Assembly (NCBI RefSeq): GCF_000006445.2
Contig: NC_006043.2
Location: 1,178,001-1,242,000, forward strand
DNA length: 64,000 bases
From: Debaryomyces hansenii CBS767
Taxonomy: Eukaryota > Ascomycota > Pichiomycetes > Serinales > Debaryomycetaceae
Reading direction: 5' to 3'
The notes under the pieces: model-generated
Database searches by the model: none
Told to the model about the DNA's origin: nothing
The model's input: only the letters and a program-made list of their open reading frames with translations
Position numbers and translations under genes: made by a program
Part shown: positions 29,622 through 39,721 of the stretch, in pieces
How positions within the stretch are numbered: position 1 is the first letter of the stretch
Layout: each line of letters opens with the position of its first letter

Positions 29622-30780
29622 AGAATATATGTCAACGGTCAATATATGCGACCTCTAGCATTATTTATCAAAGAAATTATTGAGTATAAATATTATCATC
29701 ATTTATCACAGTTTGCCACTTTGATTGTATGGGCTTATATGTCTTATTGTGGTGTAATAATTCGTAATGGCCTAAGACCCTAGCTCTTTTAATATATGAT
29801 ATTGTTCTATACATTATTTATCTATCGATTCTTCTGCAATTAAAATAATTTAACCATGCCTCGGTCGTCATATCGAAGGAGGTGTCTGAGTCTTATTAGT
29901 TCACGTCCAAATTTGACCCTTGTATGTATAATAACGAGAACCCTACCTGAGACTAAACGTAAGGCTATGATGCCACAGATGGTGGATCACTGAGGCTGTT
30001 CCGCCACAATTGAAATAACTCATAAAAATAATCGCCGAACAGAATCAAAATCAGCAATTTATGACTGCAGCTAATATTCAATATCGATATTCCTTTATGC
30101 CCAATGTATTAAGGGATGTTGAGTGTGGGGATTATTATTGCATTCTACTATAATTATAATATTTCTATTATCTCATGATAAAATTGTAATTCGTATATCT
30201 TGGTTATTTAGTAACTTTGCCGACCATATCCGTGTGCAATGTTTCTCAGAGAATTATTCGACTTAAATATCTTTTTTTTTTCTTCGTAGCTTCTTACAAC
30301 TATTGAAAAAGTCAGATTTAGGAAACATTTAAAGTTATGAAGAAGTAGAAGTAGATAATTAATGCACTATAGAGTTAAACATATGGAATGTGGATAAAAG
30401 AGGTTTTAAATTGAAATTGCGTTGTGGAATGAATAGGTTAAAGAAAGGGATGTATAAGATAGGATAATGAGGGTATTGGGGATGAGAAGGAGCTATGTTT
30501 ATGTCCATAAGTGGAGATTTATATATAAAGGTGAAGGTATCATGAGAGATTGAAAAATGGATAGGTTTTTCAGATAACTAAAGAATAGTTTAGTAATTAG
30601 TAATTATAAAACCAAGCTTGGCTTAGTACCGAAACTTAGATTAAAAATAAATGGATAAGTTTGGTATTTCTTCAATCAGAATTTTGACAGTTATAGAAAT
30701 ATGGGAGGTAATAAGAGAAATCGGTATATAGAGTTCATACATCATGCTCATTATGTAGAAAAACGTAGGTTAGATGTGAA
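29622..30780. other. Intergenic; monooxygenase promoter and unassigned DNA
   Basis: About 1.16 kb. The part near 29622 must hold the monooxygenase promoter. The part near 30300-30780 may be decayed retrotransposon or LTR sequence, but I could not match it to the far side of the pol relic. Confidence 0.3.
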
Positions 30781-30789
30781 AACAATGGG

Positions 30790-31990
30790 AGAGATTTAAA
30801 GAAAGTACTACGAGTATTAAGAGGAAATAAACTGATTGCAAGAGAAGAAGTGTGAGTTTTTCAAGGACACATTAGACTGCTTAGGACATACCATTACGCC
30901 TAATGGAATTGTACCTAATGAGACATAATGAAGTGGAAAACCCCACAGAATGTTAAAGATGCAATGAGATTTATAGATCTGTGTAATTACTATAAGAAAT
31001 TTGTATCAGGATTTTCGAAGATAAGTGCACCCATCAATGAATTTATGGCAGAACACTGCAGTTGGCAGGAAGAACAAGAGAAGGCATTCGAAATACTAAA
31101 AGGAAAGATGACGACTCATCCTGTTTTAGCATTGCCTGATTTTACGAAAAAATTTAGATTATCAACGGATGCATCAGATGCATCAATTGGATCTACCTTA
31201 GAATAAGTAGATGAGAACGGTAAGTTAATTGGAGTTATAGATTATTTCTTGAAAAAGTTAATAGCAGCTCAACTAAACTGTTTCGTTATGGAAATAGAGA
31301 TTTTAGCAATAATTGAAATCTTTAAAACCTTTTAGATCTATCTTATATGGAAGGAGACTTATACTTAGATCAGATCACCTAAGTTTATCATATATAATGT
31401 CACAAGGAAAAGTACCCCAAAATAGAACAGCAAGATGGCTAGGTTTTCTATCGGCATATGATTTTAAAATGCAACATATTTCAGGTACCAAGAATAATGC
31501 AGCGGATTCATTATCTCGAATAGAATCAATAATGTTGGAATACCGGTTACAGCTATTCCGTTTGATTCTGATATAGATACAGATTTCAGTGTTATCCACG
31601 ATTGTTTTGAAGAACAATAAACAATCACCAGAAGAGATTAACAAACATCCTTTACTGTTAGTAGGAAATCAATTGTTTTATTTCATCAATGGAATGGATC
31701 AGACACTAGACAGAGTATGTGTCCCTGAACCGCACTAATTCTGAAATTTCACAAGCCACCGTCAGAACGTCATTTTGGTGCATATAAGACATATTATGCC
31801 CTAGAAGACGGATTTTATTGGCCGAAAATGTTAAGAGATGTTAACAGATTTGTGAAATCGTATATAGCATGCCAAAAAACTAAGAGTTTAACGAAGAGAA
31901 CGCAAGATCTTTTGCAACCATTACCAGTACCTGAAGAGAAATATTTATGTCCCAGAAGTGCGGCGGAACTTTGTTAATCGCGAACTTAGA
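30790..31990 (+). mobile_element. Ty3/gypsy retrotransposon pol relic (RT, RNase H, integrase)
   Basis: Consecutive pieces of a Ty3/gypsy polyprotein appear in shifting frames. The end of reverse transcriptase shows CLGHTITPNGIVPN near 30880 and LCNYYKKFVSGFSKISAP near 30980. RNase H follows with FRLSTDASDASIGSTLE (31160) and HISGTKNNAADSLSRIES (31480). The integrase zinc region then shows RHFGAYKTYYALEDGFYWPKML and CQKTK (31760-31880). Several stops and frameshifts break it. The gag, protease, most of RT, the integrase core and clear LTRs are missing. It is a dead fragment. Confidence 0.85.
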
Positions 31991-32649
31991 GACCTTTTCT
32001 ATAGGTTAAGATTAAGTTAGAATAGCAGAAGCTACATAGTATATCAAGAGTTAGTTATAAGAATTACCTAATTTACAATTGGTAAATCCGCATATAATTT
32101 TTCCTTTAAATCTCCTCTCATAAATCTCATACCTTTATCTATATTGAGTATCTCCATTCATATTTCGCTCCAACCTCAACCATGGTTCCGAAACGAATTT
32201 TAAAATCTAGGATGAAGATGCATTGCAACAAGAACTAGTCAATTTAAACCCACAATTAAATACATGGAAAAAACTTTTGAGCTATAAAAAATAGAACTAG
32301 AAAGCAATAAATAACCATATCATTTTCAACAATCTGAACAGAAAAAGATAATGATCATAACAAACAATAAAGAAGACAATAATGGTATTGGTGACTGTAA
32401 CTATAAAATAGAGAAAGTTACTAACAATTTGCTTGAGCTTCCTTCATTGAAAATAATACACTTCTGTGTATGGAATAAAATTCGATAACAGGCCATAATG
32501 TTATCTTCTTCTTCTTCTTCTTCTCATTTAGTTTTTAGGTATGTATTCCCGCTGTCATGCATTACTATCAATTAATCACAATTTGAAATAGGCTATTTAA
32601 AATTTAGCTGAGTTTCATTTGTTAGTAAAATCCAATCTTTCTATATAAT
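31991..32649. other. Unassigned DNA with a TTC microsatellite
   Basis: About 660 bases between the pol relic and the ADH-like pseudogene. It holds a (TTC)n run of about six units near 32504-32524. A TATA-like GCTATAAAAAATAG near 32281 looks promoter-like but has no gene behind it. No LTR could be recognised. Confidence 0.3.
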
Positions 32650-33730
32650 TCACTTGAAAGCTTTATTAAAACTAGTCACAAAAAAACGATAATTAGCATC
32701 ACCCGTAACACATCTGCTCAATTCCTTACTGATATCATCTTCACCAATAGAGATCTTTTCAACCCATTGTTCAACATCGCTTTCAGCTTTAAATTCCAAC
32801 ATGTCGATTGCTTCTGTTCGAAATTCCTATTTCAAACGCTTTAATACTAGTGTTATTCAAAATCATGGAAAAGGGATACATTTATAACTTCTTCTAATGT
32901 TCCCGACCTTAAACCCACATTTGTCCCAATTACCTTTTAAACGCTCGAATAAGAACCAAAATCCACTTCACTAAATCCGGATGCACAGTTTAAAATCAAA
33001 TCAAATTTATCTTCATACTTCTCAGTCCATTGATTATCTTCCCTAGCTGTAAAATAATCAACTCTGTCCATATTTTTTCCATCTTCTTTTTTGATGGACG
33101 ATCAGGAAAAAGTAACGACTTTTGCATCCAAGACTAATTAACCAAATGTCCTAAGCCACCGATGCAAGCTCCCATAATTTCTCCAGGAGCTTCTTTACCG
33201 AGAGATCTACACTGCAAGAAAAGAGTACATCGTTGATCTAACATTAATGGTGCCACTTCCTCAGGGATCAAACCATTAGGAATTGAAAAGGCAAAACCAA
33301 ATACGAGAAATAATCACCTTGAGCCATGTAATTATATGGTTCAATATCCACATAATTATATTTTAAACTACTATTTTTGCAATATATTTCATTGCCACTT
33401 TTACATCTGGAACATCTGGAACATTGGTGACAGGATTTACTTTGGGGCCCAATACCTACAAGTTGCCCAATTTCCTAAATCTTTTACACCGTTACCTAGT
33501 TTCACAACGTTTCAGATAGATGTCCCACCACTAGGTCCTTAGTATAGATCCCCATGAAACTGATATCACATGAGAGTGACTGGCACAAGTCCCATAATAC
33601 TCATTTTCAACAGTGGTATCTTAAGGTAATAATATTTTTAGTTCGATTTCCTATAAAAAAGGCTTATTCCAATTTCCGGTCTTTGTCAACTCCAACAACC
33701 TTAAAAGCCTTGGGAATATAAGTAGCTTAC
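32650..33730 (-). pseudogene. Zinc alcohol dehydrogenase relic (ADH6/ADH7 family)
   Basis: The minus strand carries, in changing frames, the blocks of NADP-dependent Adh6/Adh7 in the correct order: QGF-like start, SWGIYTKDLVVGH (catalytic zinc region), CSRCKSGNEIYCKN (structural zinc Cys cluster), YMAQGDYFSYLVLPFQF, a GGLGHL glycine motif of the cofactor fold, KYEDKFDLILNCAS, VEQWVEKISIGEDDISKEL and GDANYRFFVTSFNKAFK at the end. Many frameshifts and stops occur along its ~1.05 kb. Full length and block order survive, so it decayed in place. S. cerevisiae Adh6 is 360 residues, which fits. Confidence 0.82.
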
Positions 33731-34315
33731 ATATTATTCTTAATTTGAATAAAAAGGTGAGGTGGAAAGAAGGCTAATTAAGGAATATATGGGAATATGA
33801 GTGTAGAATCTTAAACACCGATAAAACCATATGGCATTACGGAATATTTCCTTGAAAATTACGAAGATGTTCTATTTTCTTCTGATGACAGCTATGGTTA
33901 AGGAGAAGTTCTTAATTGCAGTTATTGACTTCATTAAATTGTTACACTAAAAGGTTATAAATCTCATTAAGAGCGCTACAATTTTTTTTATATATATAAT
34001 TTATTACTGGAGTAATAAGAGCTGTTCCTTGGAGTTGGAAATTGCTGCAAACTTTTTGAACACTTTTCAGTGGTATGCAGGTTTTAGGGCAAATGATCCG
34101 ACTAGGGTCGTTAAATTCGCGGTATGATCGACTTGATTCATTACAAGCTATCAGCCATACTTTTGCATAATCACATATGAAGCTGAATATACGGGAATTA
34201 TGTAACTATTTACCTCAGTCAGAAAAGAATTTTGAAATTAAAAAGTGAAGGTTTTAATCTGTCGAAAGACTAAACAAGTAGTTGGTTATAATTGTATAAC
34301 ATGCATTGTTATTTT
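33731..34315. other. Unassigned DNA
   Basis: About 585 bases. Probably the former promoter of the ADH-like gene and 3' flank of the next relic. I see no coding signal. Confidence 0.3.
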
Positions 34316-34882
34316 TCAGACGTCATACATGAAGACATCGAATGACAGTCCGTTATTATTTAATGTTGCAATATTTTCATACGTTAAAGTATTAAAATGC
34401 AGGTCTATATTCGAAGGAACGAACGATTGTTGAAAATTCTTCAAGTCATTCAAACCTATCCCTTCATTAACTAACATAATCATTTCTTTATTAAACGTCT
34501 CAAAATCATTTCTGCTAGAATTCAAATTTCTTTTTGAATCAATATTTAGATCTTGCACTTTTGATAAGACCTCTAGCATATTTTCTACATTTTCTCCCCA
34601 TCTTTCAGAAGTAGCATTGAAAATACCATAATTATAAAGAATTTTTCTCGCAGTTTGTAATGTATCAAAAGATACTAATATATCCTGTATCAGGTTGCGG
34701 CGGTTTAATTTGTTCCAACAAAGTAAGACCCAAAATAACGATAAATATTGTGCTCTATTTAGCATAACAAAATCTTGAAGAATTGGCTGGTTAACGAGAT
34801 CTTTGAATTTGGAAAAATTAATATATTTTGATTTAACAAAATAACAATCTGTATATTTTAAACCTAAATACTGTATAAAACG
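34316..34882 (-). pseudogene. C-terminal fragment of a fungal transcription factor
   Basis: About 188 codons are open, directly after the stop of the aldo-keto reductase and in the same frame. From the first Met at 34765 it reads MLNRAQYLSLFWVLLCW, SFDTLQTARKILYNYGIFNA, MLEVLSKVQDLNIDSKRNL and a tail rich in Asn and hydrophobics. The helical SLFWVLLCW and LQTARKILY style and the tail resemble the C-terminus of Zn2Cys6 regulators. No zinc cluster or own promoter exists on this strand because the reductase fills the upstream DNA. I take it as a remnant left by a rearrangement. Family assignment is tentative. Confidence 0.5.
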
Positions 34883-35926
34883 TTAAGTGTTATATACTGC
34901 CTTTGCAGCGTAGGGTTCTTCTAACAGAGCAATTTCACTTTCTGTTAATTTGAAGGTCAAAGCTTTCAAGAAATCGTCTACTCTTTCCACAGAATTAACA
35001 CCAACTATCGGGTTAGCACCTTTACTAAAAAGCCATCTAGTAGCCACAGCAGCCATACTTACCTCATATTTTGCTGCGATTTTTTCGACTCGGTTTATAA
35101 TTGTCTTATCTGCATCAGTTGGCTTGTCTAAACCTTTTTTAGCGTATATTGGATCTGTTGACAGTCTTTGAGTTCCTTCTGAAGATAAGGGACGTGCAAG
35201 AAGGCCACTCGCAATTGGTGAATAAGGAATCACACCAATTTTTCCAAAGTCATTTTCCTTACAGAAGGGAATCATTTCACGTTCTTCTTCGCGGTATATA
35301 AGGTTGTAGTAATTTTGCATACTAATAAATCTTGTCCAGCCATTTTTCACAGCAATAAATTGTAATTGCGCAAATTCAAAAGCTTTCATTGAAGATGCTC
35401 CTAGATATCTTACTTTTCCTCCTTCGACTACATCATGCAATGATTTCATAATCTCTTCCTTGGGTGTACTATGATCTAATCTGTGTATCTGTAGTACATC
35501 AATATAAGTCCCCAAATTCGAAACAGAATGTTCAACAGCATTAAGGATATGTTTCCTAGACAATCCTTGGGAATTTACGTAGTCAATCTCAGGGTAATAT
35601 TCAGTTCCATATTTGAACATACTGAAATTAGGATCGTTATAGTCCATAGCGCAAAAAGCTTTTGTCAATATGACAATCCTTTCCCTTGGTATGTTGTACT
35701 TTCTGATAAACTTACCTAAAAGAATTTCAGATTTACCATTAGAGTAGACATCAGCGGTATCAAATGTTCGTAAACCCTTATCGTAACATTTTTTCAAAAT
35801 TTCCATTACAGTCTCTTCCTCAGTAATACCCCATGAATGAAAATCTCCAAATGTCATGCAGCCAATGATTATAGGGGAAATAGATAAACCCGAAGCACCT
35901 AGTTTCTGATATTCAACTTCATTCAT
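34883..35926 (-). CDS. Aldo-keto reductase (CSH1/IFD/aryl-alcohol dehydrogenase type)
   Basis: A 347-residue NADPH-dependent oxidoreductase with a TIM-barrel fold. The catalytic tetrad is visible: Asp56 and Tyr61 in TFDTADVYSNG, Lys89 in VILTKAF and His148 in LQIHRLDHS. Cofactor-binding residues near the C-terminus sit in IVGVNSVERVDDFLKAL. Length and the start KLGASGLSISPIIIGCMTFG match Candida Csh1/Ifd proteins, whose substrates are aryl aldehydes. It has its own promoter of about 510 bases. The stop TAA is followed by 188 more open codons (see next-door fragment). Confidence 0.9.
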   Translation of the reverse strand: MNEVEYQKLGASGLSISPIIIGCMTFGDFHSWGITEEETVMEILKKCYDKGLRTFDTADVYSNGKSEILLGKFIRKYNIPRERIVILTKAFCAMDYNDPNFSMFKYGTEYYPEIDYVNSQGLSRKHILNAVEHSVSNLGTYIDVLQIHRLDHSTPKEEIMKSLHDVVEGGKVRYLGASSMKAFEFAQLQFIAVKNGWTRFISMQNYYNLIYREEEREMIPFCKENDFGKIGVIPYSPIASGLLARPLSSEGTQRLSTDPIYAKKGLDKPTDADKTIINRVEKIAAKYEVSMAAVATRWLFSKGANPIVGVNSVERVDDFLKALTFKLTESEIALLEEPYAAKAVYNT

Positions 35927-36439
35927 TTCTTCTTTCTATTTTGTTAGAATTGTTTGGTTTACAACTATAAAATATGTCTATAAATTTGTTCATTTAAATA
36001 TATCTTTGAACGGAGATAATGGAATTATCGCAGACATCGGATTTACTAAGATAATGCTCTAAGGATAATAATCAGTGAGTATGCAAATTTGGATTATGTC
36101 ACAAATTTAGCCCCTTTTAAAACCAGAACATAGCACGATTTGAAATCCAGCACACCCACCTATGAGATCTTCATGACTATACATGTTTCGTATTCTTAGC
36201 TAAAAGAATTTTCTGCGTTTAAACTTTCAGTTAAATAGATGCCTAATTTAACAACTCTTGCAATTATATTATACACCCGAAGACATTTTAATTTTTTATC
36301 AGCGAATTAATCACATTACACATCTTACTGTATGGTGTAAAGGTGAGAATTTCGAGCATAGGTCACCATTGAGTAAATACATTTCAAATTTCCAGTTTCT
36401 TGCCACTCAAGATCATTTGAATGTAAGAAATTAGTAAAA
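35927..36439. promoter_or_regulatory. Upstream region of the aldo-keto reductase
   Basis: About 510 bases between the reductase start and the divergent transcription factor relic. AT-rich; no site singled out. Confidence 0.35.
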
Positions 36440-37400
36440 ATCAGTAGTATGAAGAAGGGGGACAGATATGTCATGCAACATAAGAAAACGACCTAGTCAA
36501 GTGTGTGAAATTGGAATTTCATCAATAACTAAATTTAGATCTAATATAGCTTGTCTTGATTTAAGTGTACTTCTCACAGCTGAATGTAGTGCATTGATTT
36601 CACAAGCTGAAAAAAACAGGTGTGAAAAACGTCGACCTTGCTCCCAATGTGTCAAAGCTAAAAGCAGGTTAAGTTCCACTTAAAATAACTTGTTTATTGC
36701 TAATTCTTCTAAACATTCTAGTCCATCGTCTCAAAGTGATGAAGTAACGAACTCTTCGTCTGTCAATTTATTGAAAAAAAACCAATATAATAGAATTGGA
36801 AGAGAACAAAAGAAATCAAATTCTTCTAGATATGGAGATACAAGTAAAATTACTACTGCCGGACTTAACACTGAAGAAAAAATAGTTTTACCCAGAACCG
36901 AGAGGGAGTTTGAAAACAAGATTAGACAAACTTTAAAGGGCCAGATCGAATACTACTGCTCCACTTTTCAGTTGTCAACAACGAAACCAAATTCGGGCTC
37001 TCTTTATGTAGCAAATAATGTACATGATAGTATATTATTATGTCTGAGTACTAATAATGAAATTAAAAATGAAATCACTTATCTTTAAACATTAGGGACA
37101 TCAGATAAAGAAATTGCTTTCTATTCGAACTTCTCCTCCATATATGTGAAAGACGAGCTGCGACGTATAAACTATGGCTCTTTTTTCTGGCCATATTTTA
37201 TGGAAAGGGGTCCAAGTCTATTTATATTATGGGTGTATATGTTAAAAAAGGAAATTAGGCATACTACCTGATGGGGTGTTAGAAAGTTCTGGAGATGTTG
37301 ATGGAATAAAATCCTCATTTGAAACGATAACTATGCTGAGAAAGAATTCAAAAATTAGACGAAATCAAACAAGATCACTCTTATCTTTTGATTAGAAGAC
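36440..37400 (+). pseudogene. Zn2Cys6 transcription factor relic
   Basis: The frame pieces read, in order: IRKRPSQVC, a damaged zinc cluster whose second half survives (NRCEKRRPCSQCVKAK), a Ser/Asn-rich linker, LPRTEREFENKIRQTLKGQ, YVANNVHDSILLCLSTNNE, then in another frame AFYSNFSSIYVKDELRRI, FFWPYFMERGPSLFILW and YMLKKEIR. This is the layout of a fungal binuclear-cluster regulator up to the middle of its regulatory domain. The first cysteine pair of the cluster is lost and at least two stops or frameshifts occur. It may be related to the C-terminal fragment at 34316, but that one is on the other strand. Confidence 0.6.
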
Positions 37401-37739
37401 TTTTAACTCTGTTTACTTAAAATCCTTTACTATCCTGAAAACGAAAAACTAACATAGAACTCTTCTAACTGAGCTTCCATACAGACGCAGGAATGCCCCG
37501 TGCGTTTTATATCTTCTAATTCAGGATCGAAAATTTTGATTAAAGTTTTTTTTAAGTTTTAATAATATTAGACCTCAGTATTAATAATCAGGAGTTTCTG
37601 TAGAGCTTGATCTCGATCAATGGAAAAAATGCTCTGTTGTAAAGGGTTATTTTGTCTCAATCTTTTGAATTTTGCACAATATTCCTAATTAATATGGACA
37701 CTATATTACTCCAACACAGTATAATACAATTAACTTGTT

Positions 37740-38878
37740 AATCATCGAAACAAGGACACTCAAAATTCAAGAGGATTCCTATCTTAAGAGAATAAAGTTA
37801 TGCATGAGTTCACATAATTCCATAAAATTTTCTACTTCGGCAAAATGCCTATTTCAGATAATTTTTTCGTTAAACCAAAAAGATATCTCACCGCCTTTTT
37901 TGCCGCATCAGCCTTCCCAAACTTTTTGTGCTTCACTGGGAGACTTACTATTTCAAGAAATATTAGCGATAAGGATTTCGATGTTGTGAAATTTTTTTGT
38001 AAGAGACTCAAGGTGCTGCAGAGCTTTCAACACTATTAGATTTTTCAGATAGAAACGGGCTTTATCCTTTGGTGTGATTAACCTAAGAAATATCAAAGGA
38101 AGTATGCACTGTCGATTCATTAGAGATAGCTTCTACGGGAATGGTTTTACCACATTTCCAAGCACGAGTATTTCAAACACCATGAAGAGCAATCTGACTA
38201 CATTATCCCTAGTGATTATTTTGATTTCCCAAAAGAGGGTGATTCGACTCCCGGCCCTCACGGGTAATGAAAATATAACAAGGGAGGGTGAACTAGAAAA
38301 TGAGGCTTACCATATAATAAAAGAAAGCTTATGGAGACCAATAGAAATATCTATTTTTGAGCCAATGGTTCTATCAATAAATCTTTATCTTTCTTTAAAT
38401 TACTCAATAGCTTATTAATGGTTTGAGGCATTTCGTATCTTTTTCCAAGGATTTCGAGGATTTTCTGTGATAGAAGTGGGTTTAAATTATTTCAGCATAG
38501 TAGTTGGTGGAATTCTTGGTGCATTTTTCTACATACCTGTAAGTCAAAAAACCTTCACTGATAATATGCTCGCCAATAAAGAGATGACTCCTGAAGTATT
38601 TATACCTAGTACTATATTTGGAAGCTGTACGATGCCGATTGGCTTATTCATTTTCGGTTGGACTGCTACTACTGAAATTCATTGGATATTTCCTTTGTTA
38701 GACTATTTTTTCTTTTGGTTGTTTTTTTATTTTTCAAGCATTGTATAGTTATTCCAGTATATCGTTTTGGAGATGTTTGGCATCAGTATTTGCTGGTAAT
38801 AACCTACTTAGAACTTTAATGGCTGGATGTTTTCCTTTATTTGAACAGCCATTAGAGTCCATTCTATCAAAACTGTGA
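37740..38878 (+). pseudogene. DHA1 multidrug/polyamine transporter relic
   Basis: Pieces of an MFS DHA1 transporter in the right order. RYLTAFFAASAFPN shifts into CASLGDLLFQE near 37870-37960 (the family's R-F-L-x-G-F-F and G-A-S-L-G-D region). LWRPIEISIFEPMVLSINLYLSL appears near 38330, then FSIVVGGILGAFFYIP, MTPEVFIPSTIFGSCTMPIGLFIFGWTA at 38590-38670, and finally FAGNNLLRTLMAGCFPLFEQP near 38800-38850. Stops and frameshifts separate them. An apparently intact NAG-type relative starts 850 bases downstream; this one looks closer to Flu1/Tpo1-type proteins. Non-functional. Confidence 0.78.
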
Positions 38879-39721
38879 AATTGAATCAGTTCTTATTATT
38901 GATATATAAAGAATATGATATAGTCAGCATACTAATCGTACACAAATAAAAATCCTAAGTCGATCAAAGCAGCACTTCTACACATCCGAAAGTATAGTTG
39001 CCTTTTATACCGGGCCGTTAAACTTGTAAGATGATGTAAGTGTATGCGTTCTTTTTCCGTAAGGACCGACACTTAGAAGTCTGAAAATTGTATGTAAGAA
39101 AACTTTTTTCCGAGTATGTATCTACTGCACTTAGTAAAATTCTTCCGCTATAATTTTTAATTTAGATAACACAATCATAGAGCATTTCATTAACTTACCT
39201 CTCCTGTAAAAATGTTGACCATTCTTATATGCTATGATAAAATAGATGCATAGTCATGAATCAAATTCTTAATGCTTGTAAACTAAGTAATTTCAATCGG
39301 AACGGGAAAATTTTCGCATCTTTGCTACATGATTCTTTATGCAGTAAAGCTTTTGCGGATAAATGCGGAGCCCCGCTCTACTCCACTCTGTACGTCAGAT
39401 TGTTCGCAATACTAAATTATTAAGAAGATGGAATTAATCTAAGGAAACGAATAATTCCAGTCGGAATAATGCTTGATACTTATGGAAGGAAATAAATGCT
39501 GTTGTGACGCAAGAAACTAGGTTGGTGACTATTTGTAAGGGAAAATTCTCTTGGTATAATTGCTCAAAAAAAAACAAAAGAAATTTTTTCAAACGTCTTT
39601 TTAGCAATAGTCCGAATGGGAAAAAGACTCTATTATTTCATCTTCGCTAAAATTTCCAGAAGTATTTATATTCACATTCTCTAGCCCAAATATTATTTTT
39701 TTATAATCAGTATTATAAATT
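38879..39721. promoter_or_regulatory. Upstream region of the NAG-like transporter
   Basis: About 840 bases. It contains a more GC-rich patch near 39355-39385 with CGGATAAATGCGGAGCCCCG, which carries CGG triplets suitable for zinc-cluster regulators. No gene seen. Confidence 0.35.

Noticed and set aside
30590..30650. Candidate LTR or primer-binding site before the Ty3/gypsy relic
   Set aside because: No convincing direct repeat with the region after 31990.
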